The notes under the pieces are model-generated. The model did not search any database, was not told where the DNA came from, and was given only the letters and a program-made list of their open reading frames with translations. Both the position numbers and the translations under genes were made by a program. From Tieghemiomyces parasiticus (lineage: Eukaryota; Kickxellomycota; Dimargaritomycetes; Dimargaritales; Dimargaritaceae), in assembly GCA_027575765.1 (NCBI GenBank), contig JANBPT010000513.1:1-32835 (forward strand): DNA of 32,835 bases. The letters are read 5' to 3'. Of the stretch, positions 9,876 to 20,774 are shown piece by piece (within the stretch, counting starts at the first letter, position 1; each line of letters starts with the position of its first letter).

Positions 9876-12800
9876 TTAAGAGGCCTTGGCCGGCGTGTTG
9901 GCTGCGGCAGCTTTACTAGCCCGCGCCTTGTTCGAGTTGCCCTTCATGCGCACCGGGGGTGGAATAACCAGTTTGAGGGCCACTAGAGGTGGCTTGATAA
10001 ACGCGGGTGTTTTAGGCTTGAATGCGTTGTAACGCTGGCGTGGGGGTAGGGCCTCGTCCTGTAATGTGTATAAGTGCGTGTGTAAGAGAAGTGGCGGCCC
10101 GATGGATATATATAATAATTAGCGTCGGGTGTGGCCGTCAGTAGCGGCATTAGTCACAGTAATGACAGAAGAGGGGGTATCAGGTAAAGAAACCACCTTA
10201 GCCACCCGCCCGTTGTGTTCACTTTCTAATTTCCAAAAAGCACTTACTTCCACGATGATGCCTCCTTCGGGTTCACTAGCTGCCTTCTTGTGGAATACCT
10301 CCGCCATCAACCCAATCTGTTGGTGCATATTCTCGATGGTAACCGACGGGAAGGGCTCGCGCGGGGGCCGGTAGGGCAACACGTTTCGTCGGCGTTTCCG
10401 TTTCTTACGGACGACCAGGTCAGGACTACGGTACTCGGTGCCAAACATGAGCTGGTTGGGCAGCTTGAGGCTATCCATCCCGTACTCCTCGTCCAGCCCC
10501 AGTTCTTTGAACCCGAGGAAGTCTTCGGTGCCCAGGGATCCTCCAAAATCTCCCACGATGAAGGCTTGCTTGTTGGCGTCGAAATCAAGTTCACCTTCGG
10601 TCCCCGGGGGGAGGTTGGGGTCAGTCTGCTCTAAGCGGGGTCGTTGCAGAGCCCGATGCGCCGGATCGGTGCCGTGGGCCCCACCTGTAGGGACCCGGCC
10701 CGAACCACCGCCACCGACCGAAGGCTGCTGCTGGCGTTCGCCCTCACTCGAATAATCACTGTAATACGTCTCGCCTTCTTCCCCGTCGCCCTCCGAATCC
10801 TCATCTTCGGATTCCTGGTCCAAAACGCGGAGGTAGGCGTTCTCGAGTTTACGTTTGAGGTCCGTAAGTTTCGGCCGAAACCGGTCAAAGTCGTCGCGGA
10901 GGTAGGTTTCAAGCTCACGCATCGAGTCCAAACCGTTCTCCTGGAGGGTGTGCCGCAACATCTCATGGGCATCCATGCGTCGCGCGAACCGGTCGCAGTA
11001 CAGGCGAAGTGTGCGGCCCATGTTCATTAGGCTCTCAATGGCCAGATCCGTCAGCACCGAAACCGCCGTTACGTGTAAATCCTCGTACCCCGTATGCGTG
11101 GCCAGGACGGTGGTAACTCGCGTCATGAGATGGTAAGCCGTCTTGGCGTCCAATTCAAGTGGGGGCAGAGGCGTCGAATCGTCGTCGTCGGCATCGCCAC
11201 GCGTAGGGAAGGCGGTGGTGGTGGCGGCCGCCGCTCTCGGGGGTGGGACAGAGTGGCCAGGCAAAGAGGGCCCGGCGGCAGGTAGGGGCGGGGGTGCCCC
11301 CCAGGGCATGTGGTCGAGCCGCGGGCCGGCGGTAACCGGCGCCGGTCGAACCGGTGAATCAACCAAGAATCCAGCCCGACGGGACAGATCAGCCAGGACG
11401 GGGTCGGCTCCGGCGGCGGTAGCGCTGGCCCTCACTTCGGCGGCCTCGTCTAATACGGGCGCACCGAGCGGGGCGTTGAGTCGAGTGGACCAAATCTTCG
11501 AGTCGACAGCCCGCACTTCCCTGATTAGGTGAATGTTACTAAACAGCTTGTACGGTAGGGTGCTCCCTGTAGGGATAAGGGCCGACGGGTAACGTTCAAT
11601 CGGAATGTCGACTGGGGGCGAGGGTGGGGCACCATCGAAGGCGTCTAGGGCCGTATTGGAAGCGCTAGGACGGAAGGAAAGCGGCAGGGTTGGGTCGGCT
11701 GGTCCGGGTCGCAGCTCTGAAATACCCGCCGCGGGCTCGTACTCGGGCACGAAGTCGGCGAGTGGTAGTCCGGAAGCTTCGCTAGCGGTAAGCGCGGGGC
11801 CGTGGTGGTCGTGATCGCTGTCGCTATGCTCCTGGACCACTGCCGCCGGCCGACCCGTATGACACTGTAAATTGGCCCGGTTGAAGCGCTGCATACTGCG
11901 GGTGGGCACGGTCGAATCTAGGGTGTCCATCCGGGTCGTCGGAAGGGCGACCCCGGCAGTGGCGTGCATCAGAGCCAGGGCACCTCCACTACCACCGCCG
12001 CGATCGGCTGGCGACAAGGCCGGGCCGGGGGTAGTCCGGACCAGCTGGCCATCAGCCCACCGGACCGCCTCGTACCGGACATGAGCATGCGTAGTAAACT
12101 GGCCCATGCCAGCCGCAGTGCGCAGGACGGAGACATGGTCCGTGAAGGGTTTGGTGGCCATCCGGTCCAGCTCGCGGGCCTGCTGGCCTCGGTACCGATC
12201 GGTGGTGTAGTGCCAGCCCAGGGTACGCATATCAGGTATGGTTGCGGCAGCCTTGTGCAGCCTCTCCACGGCAGACTCCTCCTCCTCCTCCCCCTCCTCT
12301 TCGTACCCACCTCCCACGCCCTCTGTCACTGTCGTCAATTCGGGCTCCTGGGCCGTACCGAGCGGGCCCTCGTGATCATGGCTGCCAGTAGTGCTGGTGG
12401 CCGTATTACGGCGTAAGTTTGATGGGGTACCGGGCTGACTGCCTTCGCCGTGGAGGTCCCCTAGTACTGACCGGGACCCGGCTGTGAACGATCCTGGAGT
12501 AGACACGTCGACAGCGGGTCCACCGCCAAAAGAGGTAGAACCGTTGAGGCGCGGAGTGTGGTTGACCGACCGCTCGCTATCGCTGCCGTAATGCCGCTCA
12601 GTATCGAGATCCATCTGACTGGTGGTATCCTCCTCGGCGGCTTCAACATGGGCGCGGTCGCGAATGGTGATGTCGGGCACGTGTTTGAGTAGTGCTTCTG
12701 CCTTGCGGCGGAGGTAGGTCGCATGGCGCCGGTACGTGCTCTCAGGGTCGGAGTTGTACTGGAAGCAATTTTTGTAAATCAGGTCAAGGTCTTCAATAAA

Positions 12801-13778
12801 CTCGGCGCGGCTCTGGTATTGTAGGTTCTTGAGCTTCTTGGTCATCGCCCCCAGGTCCATGGGTTCAATGATCACGTCGTAGTAGTCAGGGGCGTCTCGG
12901 CGACTGACTTTGGCCAAAAAGGGCTGAGCGTGTTCCCCGTAATTCTTGAGCTCCTGCAGGGTCTTTTCGAGGGCCTCGTACAATTCCTCCTGGCCCACTC
13001 TCTCGTCGCTAGCCCACTTGGACCTATGAGTGCGTAGATCCGTCAGCAGATGCCGGAGCTCGCGGTCCGATACCGGCAGGTTCTGCCGCTGGCTGTCGAT
13101 TACGTGGAAGAGGTGTTTTAAATGAGGGTTGTTGCGGCTCACGTTGGCAATCATTGAGTCATGAAAAACGTCGGTAGGGGAACCCAGGGGTCCGCTCTTG
13201 TCTGTAAGCGCGGAAAGCGGGCCGGGGTCGCCTTCGGGGCGGGGGTCGTCCATGTCCGCACACATTCCCAGGGCTGGCCTCTGGGCCTCGCGAGCCGCCT
13301 CGACGAGAACCAGCTCGGCTGCCGCGGTCTCATCCTCCTCCAGTGTATAGAACGCATCGTTTACTGGTATCCGGAACTCCTCAGTGTTCAGTTGGTACGC
13401 CGGGGGGTTTCCCTCGTCGGCAGACGCGTCTCCGTCGGCTACAGGTTCGGCCGGGGACATGGTGAGACTTGCGGGAGTGGCCGTGGCCAGCACTGGAAAG
13501 GGCTGCGTGCCTACAACGTGGCTAGTATTCTCGACCGCATCATAGTCATCGTCGTCATCGTTATCGTAATCATCTTCGTCCAGGTCAGCACCGGGTCGCC
13601 GGCCCCTGGTCCCGTCGCCCAGAGAGAAGCTTGGGATCGAGGGTACAGGTGGCGAGGGGGCGCACGGCGAAGTACTACTGGTTTTAGAGAGTGAAGACGG
13701 TACTAGTGGAACGACAGCGGCTACCGAGCAGCCGCATGCGCTTGGATAGAGGCTGGGGATAATCTGTTCAAATATCAT
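9876..13778 (-). CDS. SPT7: SAGA complex subunit Spt7, bromodomain and histone-fold protein
   Basis: Spt7 is the structural subunit that helps assemble the SAGA histone acetyltransferase coactivator in the nucleus. Exons 10248-13778 and 9876-10058 join in phase 0 across a GTAAGT donor and TTACAG acceptor (189-base intron) to give 1237 residues. Visible domains: acidic run at about residues 66-80; pre-bromodomain helix region 218-280 with the signature RSKWASDERVGQEELYE; bromodomain about 265-370, with the acetyl-lysine-contacting Asn at 342 (FQYN); histone-fold region about 875-990, the part that pairs with Taf10 in yeast; and the Spt7-specific block DFLGFKELGLDEEYG near 1090. The middle 400 residues are low-complexity, with Glu runs near 495. 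The spliced tail is basic and Pro-rich. If the intron is retained, translation runs 42 codons into it and stops at 10119. The start at 13778 gives a short N-terminus, and a further 5' exon may lie at 14120-14372. Confidence 0.93.
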
Positions 13779-13873
13779 GGCGCGAGCGCGAAATCTGGCT
13801 GTTTCGTGCGAGCAGGGCTCATGTGGTGGCCGGTCCGACTCTGCTCAGGACGATATATTGGGCGGAGGCGGAA

Positions 13874-14372
13874 TCAGTGCGTTATAATGAGAACAATGGT
13901 CGAAATGGCAGGGTGCGTTTGAGCGGTATGCGATGGTGGTTTAGACAGTGGGACACTTTCAGGGTCAATCAGGCTCACACGGGACTTAACCGACCGCACT
14001 TCTAAGGCAGGTACATGTTCGATAACCATGAAGCGCGCAAAACGGGTCTGGCCCGGTGCATTACCCAGGCCCAAGACAGTGAGAAACGGTCCAAGGTTAC
14101 CGAGGCCCGGCTGACTTACCGTATACTCGAGCAGTACCATTGGGCAGCTGGGTGCCATCGGCCGTGTGGCACGTGCACGGTGCATCGTCATCCGTGGGCC
14201 GCAAGAATTTGTTAAGCTGATCGGGGCCGTCGATGGCGGCTAGAAAGGGCTGGTATTCTCGTGGGTGCAAATGGGCCTGGTAAATGCGGGCGTCCTTGAG
14301 TTGCTCAGCGACGTAGTACTCCCAGTGTGCCCACCGCTGGTCCACCGGAGCCGGGTCGGAATGGTCAGGCAT
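13874..14372 (-). CDS. Probable 5' exon of SPT7, or separate small gene of unknown function
   Basis: The stretch 14120-14372 is an open frame with coding-like codons starting at ATG 14372 and ending at a perfect GTAAGT donor in phase 1. It encodes 84 residues, aromatic and charged at first (RWAHWEYYVAEQLKDARIY), then a Leu-rich helix (EYQPFLAAIDGPDQLNKFL). Model A: it is the first exon of SPT7, spliced to CAG|CC at 13798 in matching phase (321-base intron), adding about 90 residues. Yeast Spt7 also has a helical N-terminal region with a D-x-L pattern that may correspond. Model B: it is its own gene with a second exon 13874-14001 (acceptor CCTTAG, phase 1), giving 126 residues and ending only 95 bases from the SPT7 ATG on the same strand. 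That second exon has weak codon bias, so I prefer model A. The coordinates given cover model B. Confidence 0.5.
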
Positions 14373-15837
14373 CGCAGTCCGAACGACAAAGATGGAGGGT
14401 ACTGGTAAAAATGCGTTGCAGGCGTGGCTCGTAGGAATACGGGTCCAAATAGGTATGGTGGGGGGATAGGTATGCAACTTGGGAGAGTCAACGCAAGCGC
14501 GACAACTCGCAAGCCAAATGTAGGTGAAATATGACCATTCGAGGGTACTGAGCGCGGTAAAGAGGAGGAGGAGTGAGGAGTGAGGTTTATTTAATGTGCC
14601 TTACATGTGACACGCGGTATAGCGATTGCTGTTTGTAAAAGGGGAAATGCAGAGCCATCAGGATGGGCATAGGGAGAGTGGGACGGATTGGGGCAAAAAG
14701 CAATAAGATCAAATTAATTTGGACCATCGTTAGGCCTGGCGGTATGGGCGGGGTTAGGAATTAACCTATTCAGGACCCCGGTTCCCCAGTAGGCCGGCAC
14801 CATTAATTGCGCCGATTGCGGAGCCGACACATAGTGGTGGAGATGGGCCAACACCAAGGCCGTTAGAGCCAGCAAGGTGGGGTTTTTTAGAAGGAAGGGC
14901 GTGTCAGGCCAGTTAAGCTTCTTGGGGGGCTAGTTCCATAGAGGCTGGCCCAGAGAGGGAAGGGAGAGGGAGGCGCAGGCCTCTGCATGGGAGCTAGGGA
15001 GGGGGGTGCTCTACATTGGTGGCATGCAACTCGGGAGCTGGCCACAGCCAGATGGGGGGAGCATACTGGGTGGGGGTTAGGTTGGTAGTCTGCTTACTGG
15101 GCAGCATTGATGGAGGTGAAGGCAAGTTGCTGGATGGCAGCCGCTATGGCTGTGGACAGCCGATCCCTTGGGGGCTCCTGGACTCAAAGGGCAGTGACAT
15201 GGGTCAAATTTGCTGGGCCATCTAGGTGGGTGAAGGCAGTGGCCGGGGGGTCAGGGGAAACTGGTACTTGGCCCAAAAGGATACTGAGATATTAGCACCA
15301 CCCAGCAGTAGAAGAGGGGGGAGATGGAGAAGTAGAAGGACAGCAGCAGAGCAGGTGAAGGCCGGGACTCCCCTCTCCAATAATCTCTTCATGATCAAGC
15401 TATTCTATGATATCACGCCTTTACACACTCTCTCTCATCTCGAGAATTTGATGGCCAGCCGACGGCCTTTTCTATGGACAACACCACATTGAATAGGGCT
15501 GTTGGAAAACGGTTTATTTTTGTAATGTATTCACAGTGGTGTTATTGTGTCCCCGTGCCATTTAGTTCAAACTCGCCCTTTTCTCACCCACACCTCTTTG
15601 TTATATGACCTAAGTTGATTATGGCAATTTCCTAGCAACAAGATTCAAATTGGCCATGGACAGATTTACACTTTGCCATAGAGGATATACAGTACAACCG
15701 GTGCGGAGATGACTCTAGTTATAATCTCCCTTCTCTAGCCCTTGACGAACTGTTTACCATTTCTCGCGTCTATATTGGATGTGTTCAGGGTAGTCTATTG
15801 GTTGTTCATTGTGATAATATATAATTTAATAATGAGG
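14373..15837. other. Intergenic, containing a CpG-poor segment
   Basis: The first 200 bases probably contain the promoter of the minus-strand gene to the left. GTG- or TTG-started frames at 15016-15295 have no coding signature. From about 14880 to 15500 base composition changes abruptly (separate entry). The right end, 15780-15837, is AT-rich (GATAATATATAATTTAATAATG) and may be the core promoter of the small secreted-peptide gene. Confidence 0.45.
14880..15500. repeat. CpG-depleted segment, possible decayed mobile element
   Basis: The plus strand is G-rich here. Between 14921 and 15300 I count about five CpG dinucleotides by eye, whereas CpG is common on both sides (five in about 70 bases near 14810-14880). 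TG, CA and GGG runs dominate and minus-strand frames are broken by TGA and TAG stops. One short minus-strand stretch around 15100-15180 reads as a helical, Ala-rich peptide (STAIAAAIQQLAFTSINAAQ) that ends in TAA. This pattern suits a methylated and decayed repeat, but I find no terminal repeats, target duplications or recognisable transposon protein. Confidence 0.3.
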
Positions 15838-16409
15838 ATGGCGTGAGTGGGCGCTAAGGATAAAAGGGGAGGATGGCGCCGTGCGGTGACCCCGCGAGAA
15901 ACAGGGCGTGTAAGAGAGGGGCCGAGACTGGCGGAACGTTGTACGACTGTGGAGGGGGTGCCTCCAGCGGTGGTGGGCGCGAAGCGGAGATCGGAAGCGC
16001 TAGCTGCTCAAGAGCGAGGGGGAGAAGCACAACATGAATTATACCGAGAACAGGACTGATATACATACAAATACCGCACCCTGTCCCTCGTTCCCCAACT
16101 CCAACTCCAATACCACCGCACACTTCCCATTCCCATCTACCCATAGAATTTACACTTTATACCACCACCACCATTTACACCCCCCTCCAATCCGTACCCG
16201 CTCCCACCCTAACTATTAGGCAGTTCCGCACTTTCATCGTCAGCACCCTCCTCGCCGCTGTGCTCCTCGCCTCAGCTGGTCACGCGGCTAATATCAAAAG
16301 CAGCGCCGGCAAAGTGGCGAAAAGTACGGCTGACCGTCTCGGTGGAGCCGCTGTCAACGCCGGCATCGGGGGAGTTGTTACCTCCGCAATGACCCCACCG
16401 GCCAAATAG
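15838..16409 (+). CDS. Small secreted glycine/alanine-rich peptide precursor (start exon uncertain)
   Basis: The exon at 16220-16409 has strong coding bias and encodes 62 residues ending at TAG, but contains no ATG at its front. It begins just after CTAACTATTAG, a branch site plus acceptor. A five-base coding start, ATGGC followed by a perfect GTGAGT donor at 15838-15842, would join in phase 2 to give 64 residues starting M-A-Q-F-R. The N-terminus is a textbook signal peptide: basic, then FIVSTLLAAVLLASAGHAA with an A-x-A cleavage site near residue 25. The mature part is about 39 residues: a Lys-containing stretch (KSSAGKVAKS), then a glycine-zipper-like segment (LGGAAVNAGIGGVVTSA). No cysteines. 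I recognise no family. The secretion signal is well supported; the 377-base intron and first exon are inference. If no such transcript exists, the gene may have lost its start codon. Confidence 0.5.
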
Positions 16410-18278
16410 AAGGGTATGGAGCATATAGTACTCTCAATCCCCCCCCTCATCGCCCAGTGCCAGGCCGCAAGGCGGTATCAGGCAGTCCTGTCAACCTATG
16501 CCCTTCAATGACCACATACGCCTTGAGGTGTAGTGCCGCAAATCTTCCATCATTTCTCCCTCGGCTATTCCATGGACTTGGGCACCTATAATGCACCTGG
16601 CCTTGCGCTTGTTGCATCATAAGTTCATCGTATGTTTTCCACCTTCAGAGATGCCCGACTGATTTGTGTGGCACCAACCGGTTTGGAGTACCCGGTTCCC
16701 ACTGGTTGGTACTTTCATATTAAGAATAAAAGGTTAGAAATCGGCTTCCGCGGTTGGCTTAGCCATAGGTTATGCCTAGAAACGAGCAGACCCCGACTGG
16801 ACAAGTAAACGAACGTGGCATGGTTACAGAGAGAGGCGGAAAGCCCCCGCAAAGTATCAAGTGCTACGCACTGGTAAGCAGTACAAGAAGGCGAGGGTAC
16901 TAGACGGAGAGGTAACCTAAGAGGGATGAGAACTCTTGGATTGATACAGTCTGGTTCCCCGGGTGTGAGATGCATTAGCATGATACTGGTAGAGGGATGT
17001 TTAGCAGCGTACGGTCCTAGTGGCATAGAATAAGCATAGGTAAGGGGATATGGAAAGTCCGATAGCGATCATAAGTAGCAGTGGACGACGTGATAGCTAG
17101 CTGCAGGTTACAATGTACTTAATGTACAGGAGCTGGGTATCCGCGTTGGAACAGAGCTTAATGCATACGGTGGATGTGTGGAAGAAGATGGCGGCAGGTG
17201 CAAAGGGTATCCGTCGTACCTGAAAGAGGGGCCAAGCCTCGAGATGTACCTCCTGCGCCGAGACGCCTGCTTAAATGCCTTGGATTACCACACCCTCCAA
17301 CATGACTTATCGATGAGCCTTCCGCCGCCAGCCCTCCACAACCTTCCATCAGAGCCTACCAGACGGAGGACTCCCTGATAGCACTCCCCCTTAGCCCACA
17401 AATACACACAGCACGCCAACGACTACCTGACTTATAAGGTATATACCATACTAATTTACAATCAGATCATCTCTACTTCCCTATACTTGCTTTCTTTTCA
17501 ATAAACTCTTTATTGTCTCCGACATTCTGCCTACCACAAGGGCTATCGAACGATAATGGACGCCACTTAAATCGAATAAATGGTTTGCAATAGGTGCACT
17601 TGTTAGATAACATTGACTATGTCTTAGTAGCGCCGAGGCCGACTTTCCCACTTCTGTCTTTTCACGTTGCTATCTCGAAGCTCCGGCGATGCGTACTACT
17701 TTGCTTCTTTGTTTCCTTCCTAAGTATGCCGCACTACGGACTAGTAAACGCTGCGACCGTCCGGATTGTTCCGTTTTATTACGCCAAGCGTACCGTACAT
17801 CGACTCTTATGATGTCATATATATATATATATATATAGATTGATACCAGACGTGGTCAGCAGTACTATTTTCTCACCCGTCGACTCGCATATAGGAACTC
17901 CGACACTTGCTGTCAGTACTCCTACCCTCAGAATACAGACTAAGGCGAGAACTAGTATACCCCAATGCATGATCCGCCTCCTCTTCCCAATAGATGTGGC
18001 CAACGCACGAGTCCATGTATAGGGCGCAGGGTCAGCAAAGGATCTGACCAGCCTCCGCATAAATTAACTCCGCCAGTCGTGTCGGATGAGCAACTTTGCT
18101 ATGCTGGATATTGTACAAATAAGCGAAAATGACCTACGTGGTAGGAAAAAGGGACCAGGTAGATCTGGGCTGGAGTAGGAGAAGTGGCTAATGGCTGTTG
18201 ACATCAAACTGACTGATGCCAACGTGGGCCACGGTGGATTGCTGTCTCCGCTTTTCTCTAACCGATTCAGCTTCCCAT
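16410..18278. other. Intergenic, no confident gene
   Basis: 1.9 kb with balanced or AT-rich composition and no frame with coding bias. A 103-codon minus frame (16715-17026) and an 81-codon minus frame (17815-18060, with one hydrophobic segment but running into the AT repeat) show random third-position use. A plus-strand ATG at 17689 opens a short hydrophobic start but runs into the same AT repeat. I annotate none of them. The SPT7-side peptide gene terminates at the left end. Confidence 0.45.
17817..17837. repeat. AT dinucleotide microsatellite
   Basis: Ten uninterrupted AT units plus one A, directly visible. It lies in intergenic DNA and is likely to vary in length among isolates. Confidence 0.95.
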
Positions 18279-18692
18279 TCAACTCTCATTCCGCCGCTGC
18301 CGTCGCTCCAATAAAGCCTGCACAGTGTCAAGCTCCGCCCGTAGGTGGCCCAAGTCACCTTCTACGAGGGGAAGGGTCTGGAGTTTCTGAACCACCCCTT
18401 CCTGGGTGTCTAAATAGTGGCGTGCTAGCTGAACGGCGTGGTCCATGTCGCCAGCGAGGCTGTCACGCTGAAGGTCCTGGGCCAGGTCGAGGGGTTTGGC
18501 GGTGGCGGCAGCCAGTTCCGGCCACTGCGGGGCCATCGATGTGGTGCCAGGGCTCGCTTGGGCAGCGCGGGCGCGCTCGATGCTGAGCAGATCAGCTGTA
18601 ACACCGGCCGAGTCCCAAACGAATGGCGACGGTGACGGGTCCGGCTGACTCGTGGGTTGCGAGGGACGAACGGGATTTGTTGGGGTTGTCAT
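18279..18692 (-). CDS. Small coiled-coil protein of unknown function
   Basis: Single-exon gene of 137 residues with clear C/G third-position bias. The start ATG at 18692 follows a pyrimidine-rich leader containing CTGCC repeats on the coding strand. The first 25 residues are Pro/Ser/Thr-rich and probably disordered. From about residue 60 the protein is helical with heptad-like Leu spacing (LARHYLDTQEGVVQKLQTL, then LRAELDTVQALLERRQRR), and ends in a basic tail. There is no signal peptide or membrane segment. Size and pattern resemble small subunits of multi-protein assemblies such as Mediator, BLOC-type or DASH complexes, but no diagnostic motif lets me choose. The plus-strand frame 18191-18586 is its antisense shadow. 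Three GCAACGG elements lie 140-230 bases upstream of the start. Confidence 0.65.
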   Translation of the reverse strand: MTTPTNPVRPSQPTSQPDPSPSPFVWDSAGVTADLLSIERARAAQASPGTTSMAPQWPELAAATAKPLDLAQDLQRDSLAGDMDHAVQLARHYLDTQEGVVQKLQTLPLVEGDLGHLRAELDTVQALLERRQRRNES

Positions 18693-20774
18693 GTTGAATG
18701 CAGTTTGGGAAAGAGAGAGGCAGGCAGGCAGGCAGGTAGGCTGTGTGTTTACATGGTATGGATGGGTGCTGGGCAGGGCGGGATGATGTGAGAAGCGTTA
18801 CTGACCAGAGGGTTGCCTGGCCGTTGAGCAATAGCAACGGATGGCTCGACTGGGTCTTAAACCTAATCGTCACATAGGCAGTCTCTGGCCAGTAGCAACG
18901 GAGCAGGTTGGCTAAGCAACGGGCGGAATGGGAGGATCCACCTTAACTTCTGATTGGTCGACCTGACCCGGAGGAGTACTAAAATCCCACAGTTCCCACT
19001 GCTATGCCAAGGCGGCTAGTCTCGATTCGAGTGGTCTACACCTGTTAGCTACAGAGAGTTGCCACTTTGCATGGTCGCGGGTGGTCCAACAATTAACGGC
19101 CGGGGATTGAAGGCGAGCGCCAGAGTGATGGGCCTATGCAATTGTGTGAAGTTGAAGGGGAGGCGCCCAAGGACATTGGCTAGGCTGGTAGGGACCATGT
19201 TTAATGACTGGCTGGGCCACTCCGGAAAGGTAGACCTAGACCCTGTATCCCGCCTGGGACACGAATCTGGGGCGTAGCTGGGCAGCGGAGAGAGTCTGCG
19301 GCTGAGGCTCGTGACTACTGCCTCCGGCCAGCGATGTACTAAAGGCCCTTGGCCATCGTTTTGGGGGCTGCGGTGTCGGGCATATAAGAGCAGTGAGCGT
19401 TGGGACGTTTACTCCGCCACCCACGATAACCTGATCCACTCCGCGTGCAGGGTTATTTTTAGACCCTGCGACCGGAATCTGGCGGATCGACCGGCTTGGC
19501 AGGGAGAGGGCGGGTCGGCTGCCTATCCGAATGGGGCGGGGACATGTAATACCGTGGGTCAAGTTGGTACCGGCCCGGTCGCTTCAGTAGGGGCTGGCGG
19601 ACTCCCACCCGCTGCTGGTTTGTTGGCCATCTAACACCTGACTAGCCCAACTGTGGCCGGGGTTTACGGGAACCCCAGAGAGAGTGCGGACAGCGGCTTG
19701 GTCCCAATATAAGGACTTGCCCGTGGCACGTTCAGCAGCCCACGCCCTCACCTCACCCTGTCGCCAGTGTTTGCATGTTGCCCCTCGCCCCCCGTTTGCC
19801 TCATGTTGACCTTGCCCGTGAAGGCAGGTTCATCATCAATTTATCACCTCCCTAGATAGCGGCCAGCTAGCCGTTCGGGGCTAGCCATCTTTTTCACCGG
19901 GCCGCGGTTAGCCTCGGCCTCAGTTGAATTTACGTCGGTCCAGCCGTGTACCCTCCAAAACAAGCCTCGAAGGCCCACAGGCCGCTTACGGGCAGCCTGA
20001 TCGATGACACCCTCCCTCTAATTACGTAGCTTGGTCACTCTATTTATACCCAGCTGCCCTACCAACTCGCCTGCCATATAGTCCCCAGCTCGTGGCACTA
20101 TCCGGCCTGGCCCTGCTCCCGTCTCCATTCACACACTCACGAATGCATACAGTCCAGCCCAACCCGCGGATTTTTTTACTCAGCCAACTGGCCACGGAGC
20201 CCGCCCTCTCCCCCACCCCACATAGTCCTGGTCCGCGCCATCAGCGGTGCTTCTGGGTGGTTTGACAGCATACGGCCACGCCCACTCACTGCCTGCCCGA
20301 CTGTGCCATTCATTAAGCGGGACGAAGCCACGGCCGCCTACCCAGCCCGTCACTACGCATATACCCTCTCCCTCCCATCACTCGCCCCGACTCCTCCTTT
20401 CTCCACCATCTGCCCGTCGATTTGCGCCGTCACCTTTATTATGACCATACCCTGCACCTCCGCTCGCTGCGACTCTTTGCACCCCCACTGACCTGCCGGA
20501 CCATTAATCCGTCCCCAACACTCGGCCGCGCCGTCTCGTCTTCACCTTCCGCCGTCCGTACAGACTGCTGCGCCTTTGCAGACGCTTTTCACAGCACCGA
20601 CTGTCCCCCTACCTCCCAGTCGGCGCTCCACCCCCTTCTCTGCACCTTCCCTCTGTCGTCCCTCCGACAACACAAAACGACCACCAAGCACCCCGTCGCT
20701 CCCTCCTGTTGTCTTGTATATTTTTAGCTTGCCCCTCCTCCCTTCGCCTCGACCCGTCTCCGCTGCTTTTCATT
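18693..20774. other. Intergenic and upstream region of the AAA ATPase gene
   Basis: 2.1 kb. The left end holds a CAGG tetranucleotide run (about 18719-18736) in the leader of the coiled-coil gene and the GCAACGG cluster. Frames at 19236-19562 (minus) and 19311-19634 (plus) overlap each other, start at TTG or lack an ATG, and end without splice partners that I can justify. From about 20330 to 20770 the plus strand is C/T-rich, matching the long pyrimidine leaders seen before other genes here. Confidence 0.45.
18834..18922 (-). promoter_or_regulatory. Three GCAACGG repeats including an X-box-like palindrome
   Basis: The heptamer GCAACGG occurs at 18834-18840, 18895-18901 and 18916-18922, the first two within TAGCAACGG. 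The third is half of an imperfect palindrome, GTTGGCTAAGCAAC (18907-18920), resembling the X-box bound by RFX-family factors. The cluster lies upstream of the minus-strand coiled-coil gene at the right distance for a promoter. Function is inferred. Confidence 0.4.

Noticed and set aside
16715..17026. 103-codon minus-strand frame beginning with ATG
   Set aside because: Codon use is unlike the confirmed genes, and no domain or signal sequence is visible.
17815..18060. 81-codon minus-strand frame with a hydrophobic segment
   Set aside because: Third positions are random and the frame runs into the AT microsatellite.
18191..18586. 131-codon plus-strand frame
   Set aside because: It overlaps the coding-biased minus-strand coiled-coil gene and its composition follows from that antisense overlap.
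20709..20774. N-terminal extension of the AAA ATPase from a TTG codon
   Set aside because: TTG is not a normal eukaryotic start and the ATG at 20775 has a good context right after the pyrimidine leader.
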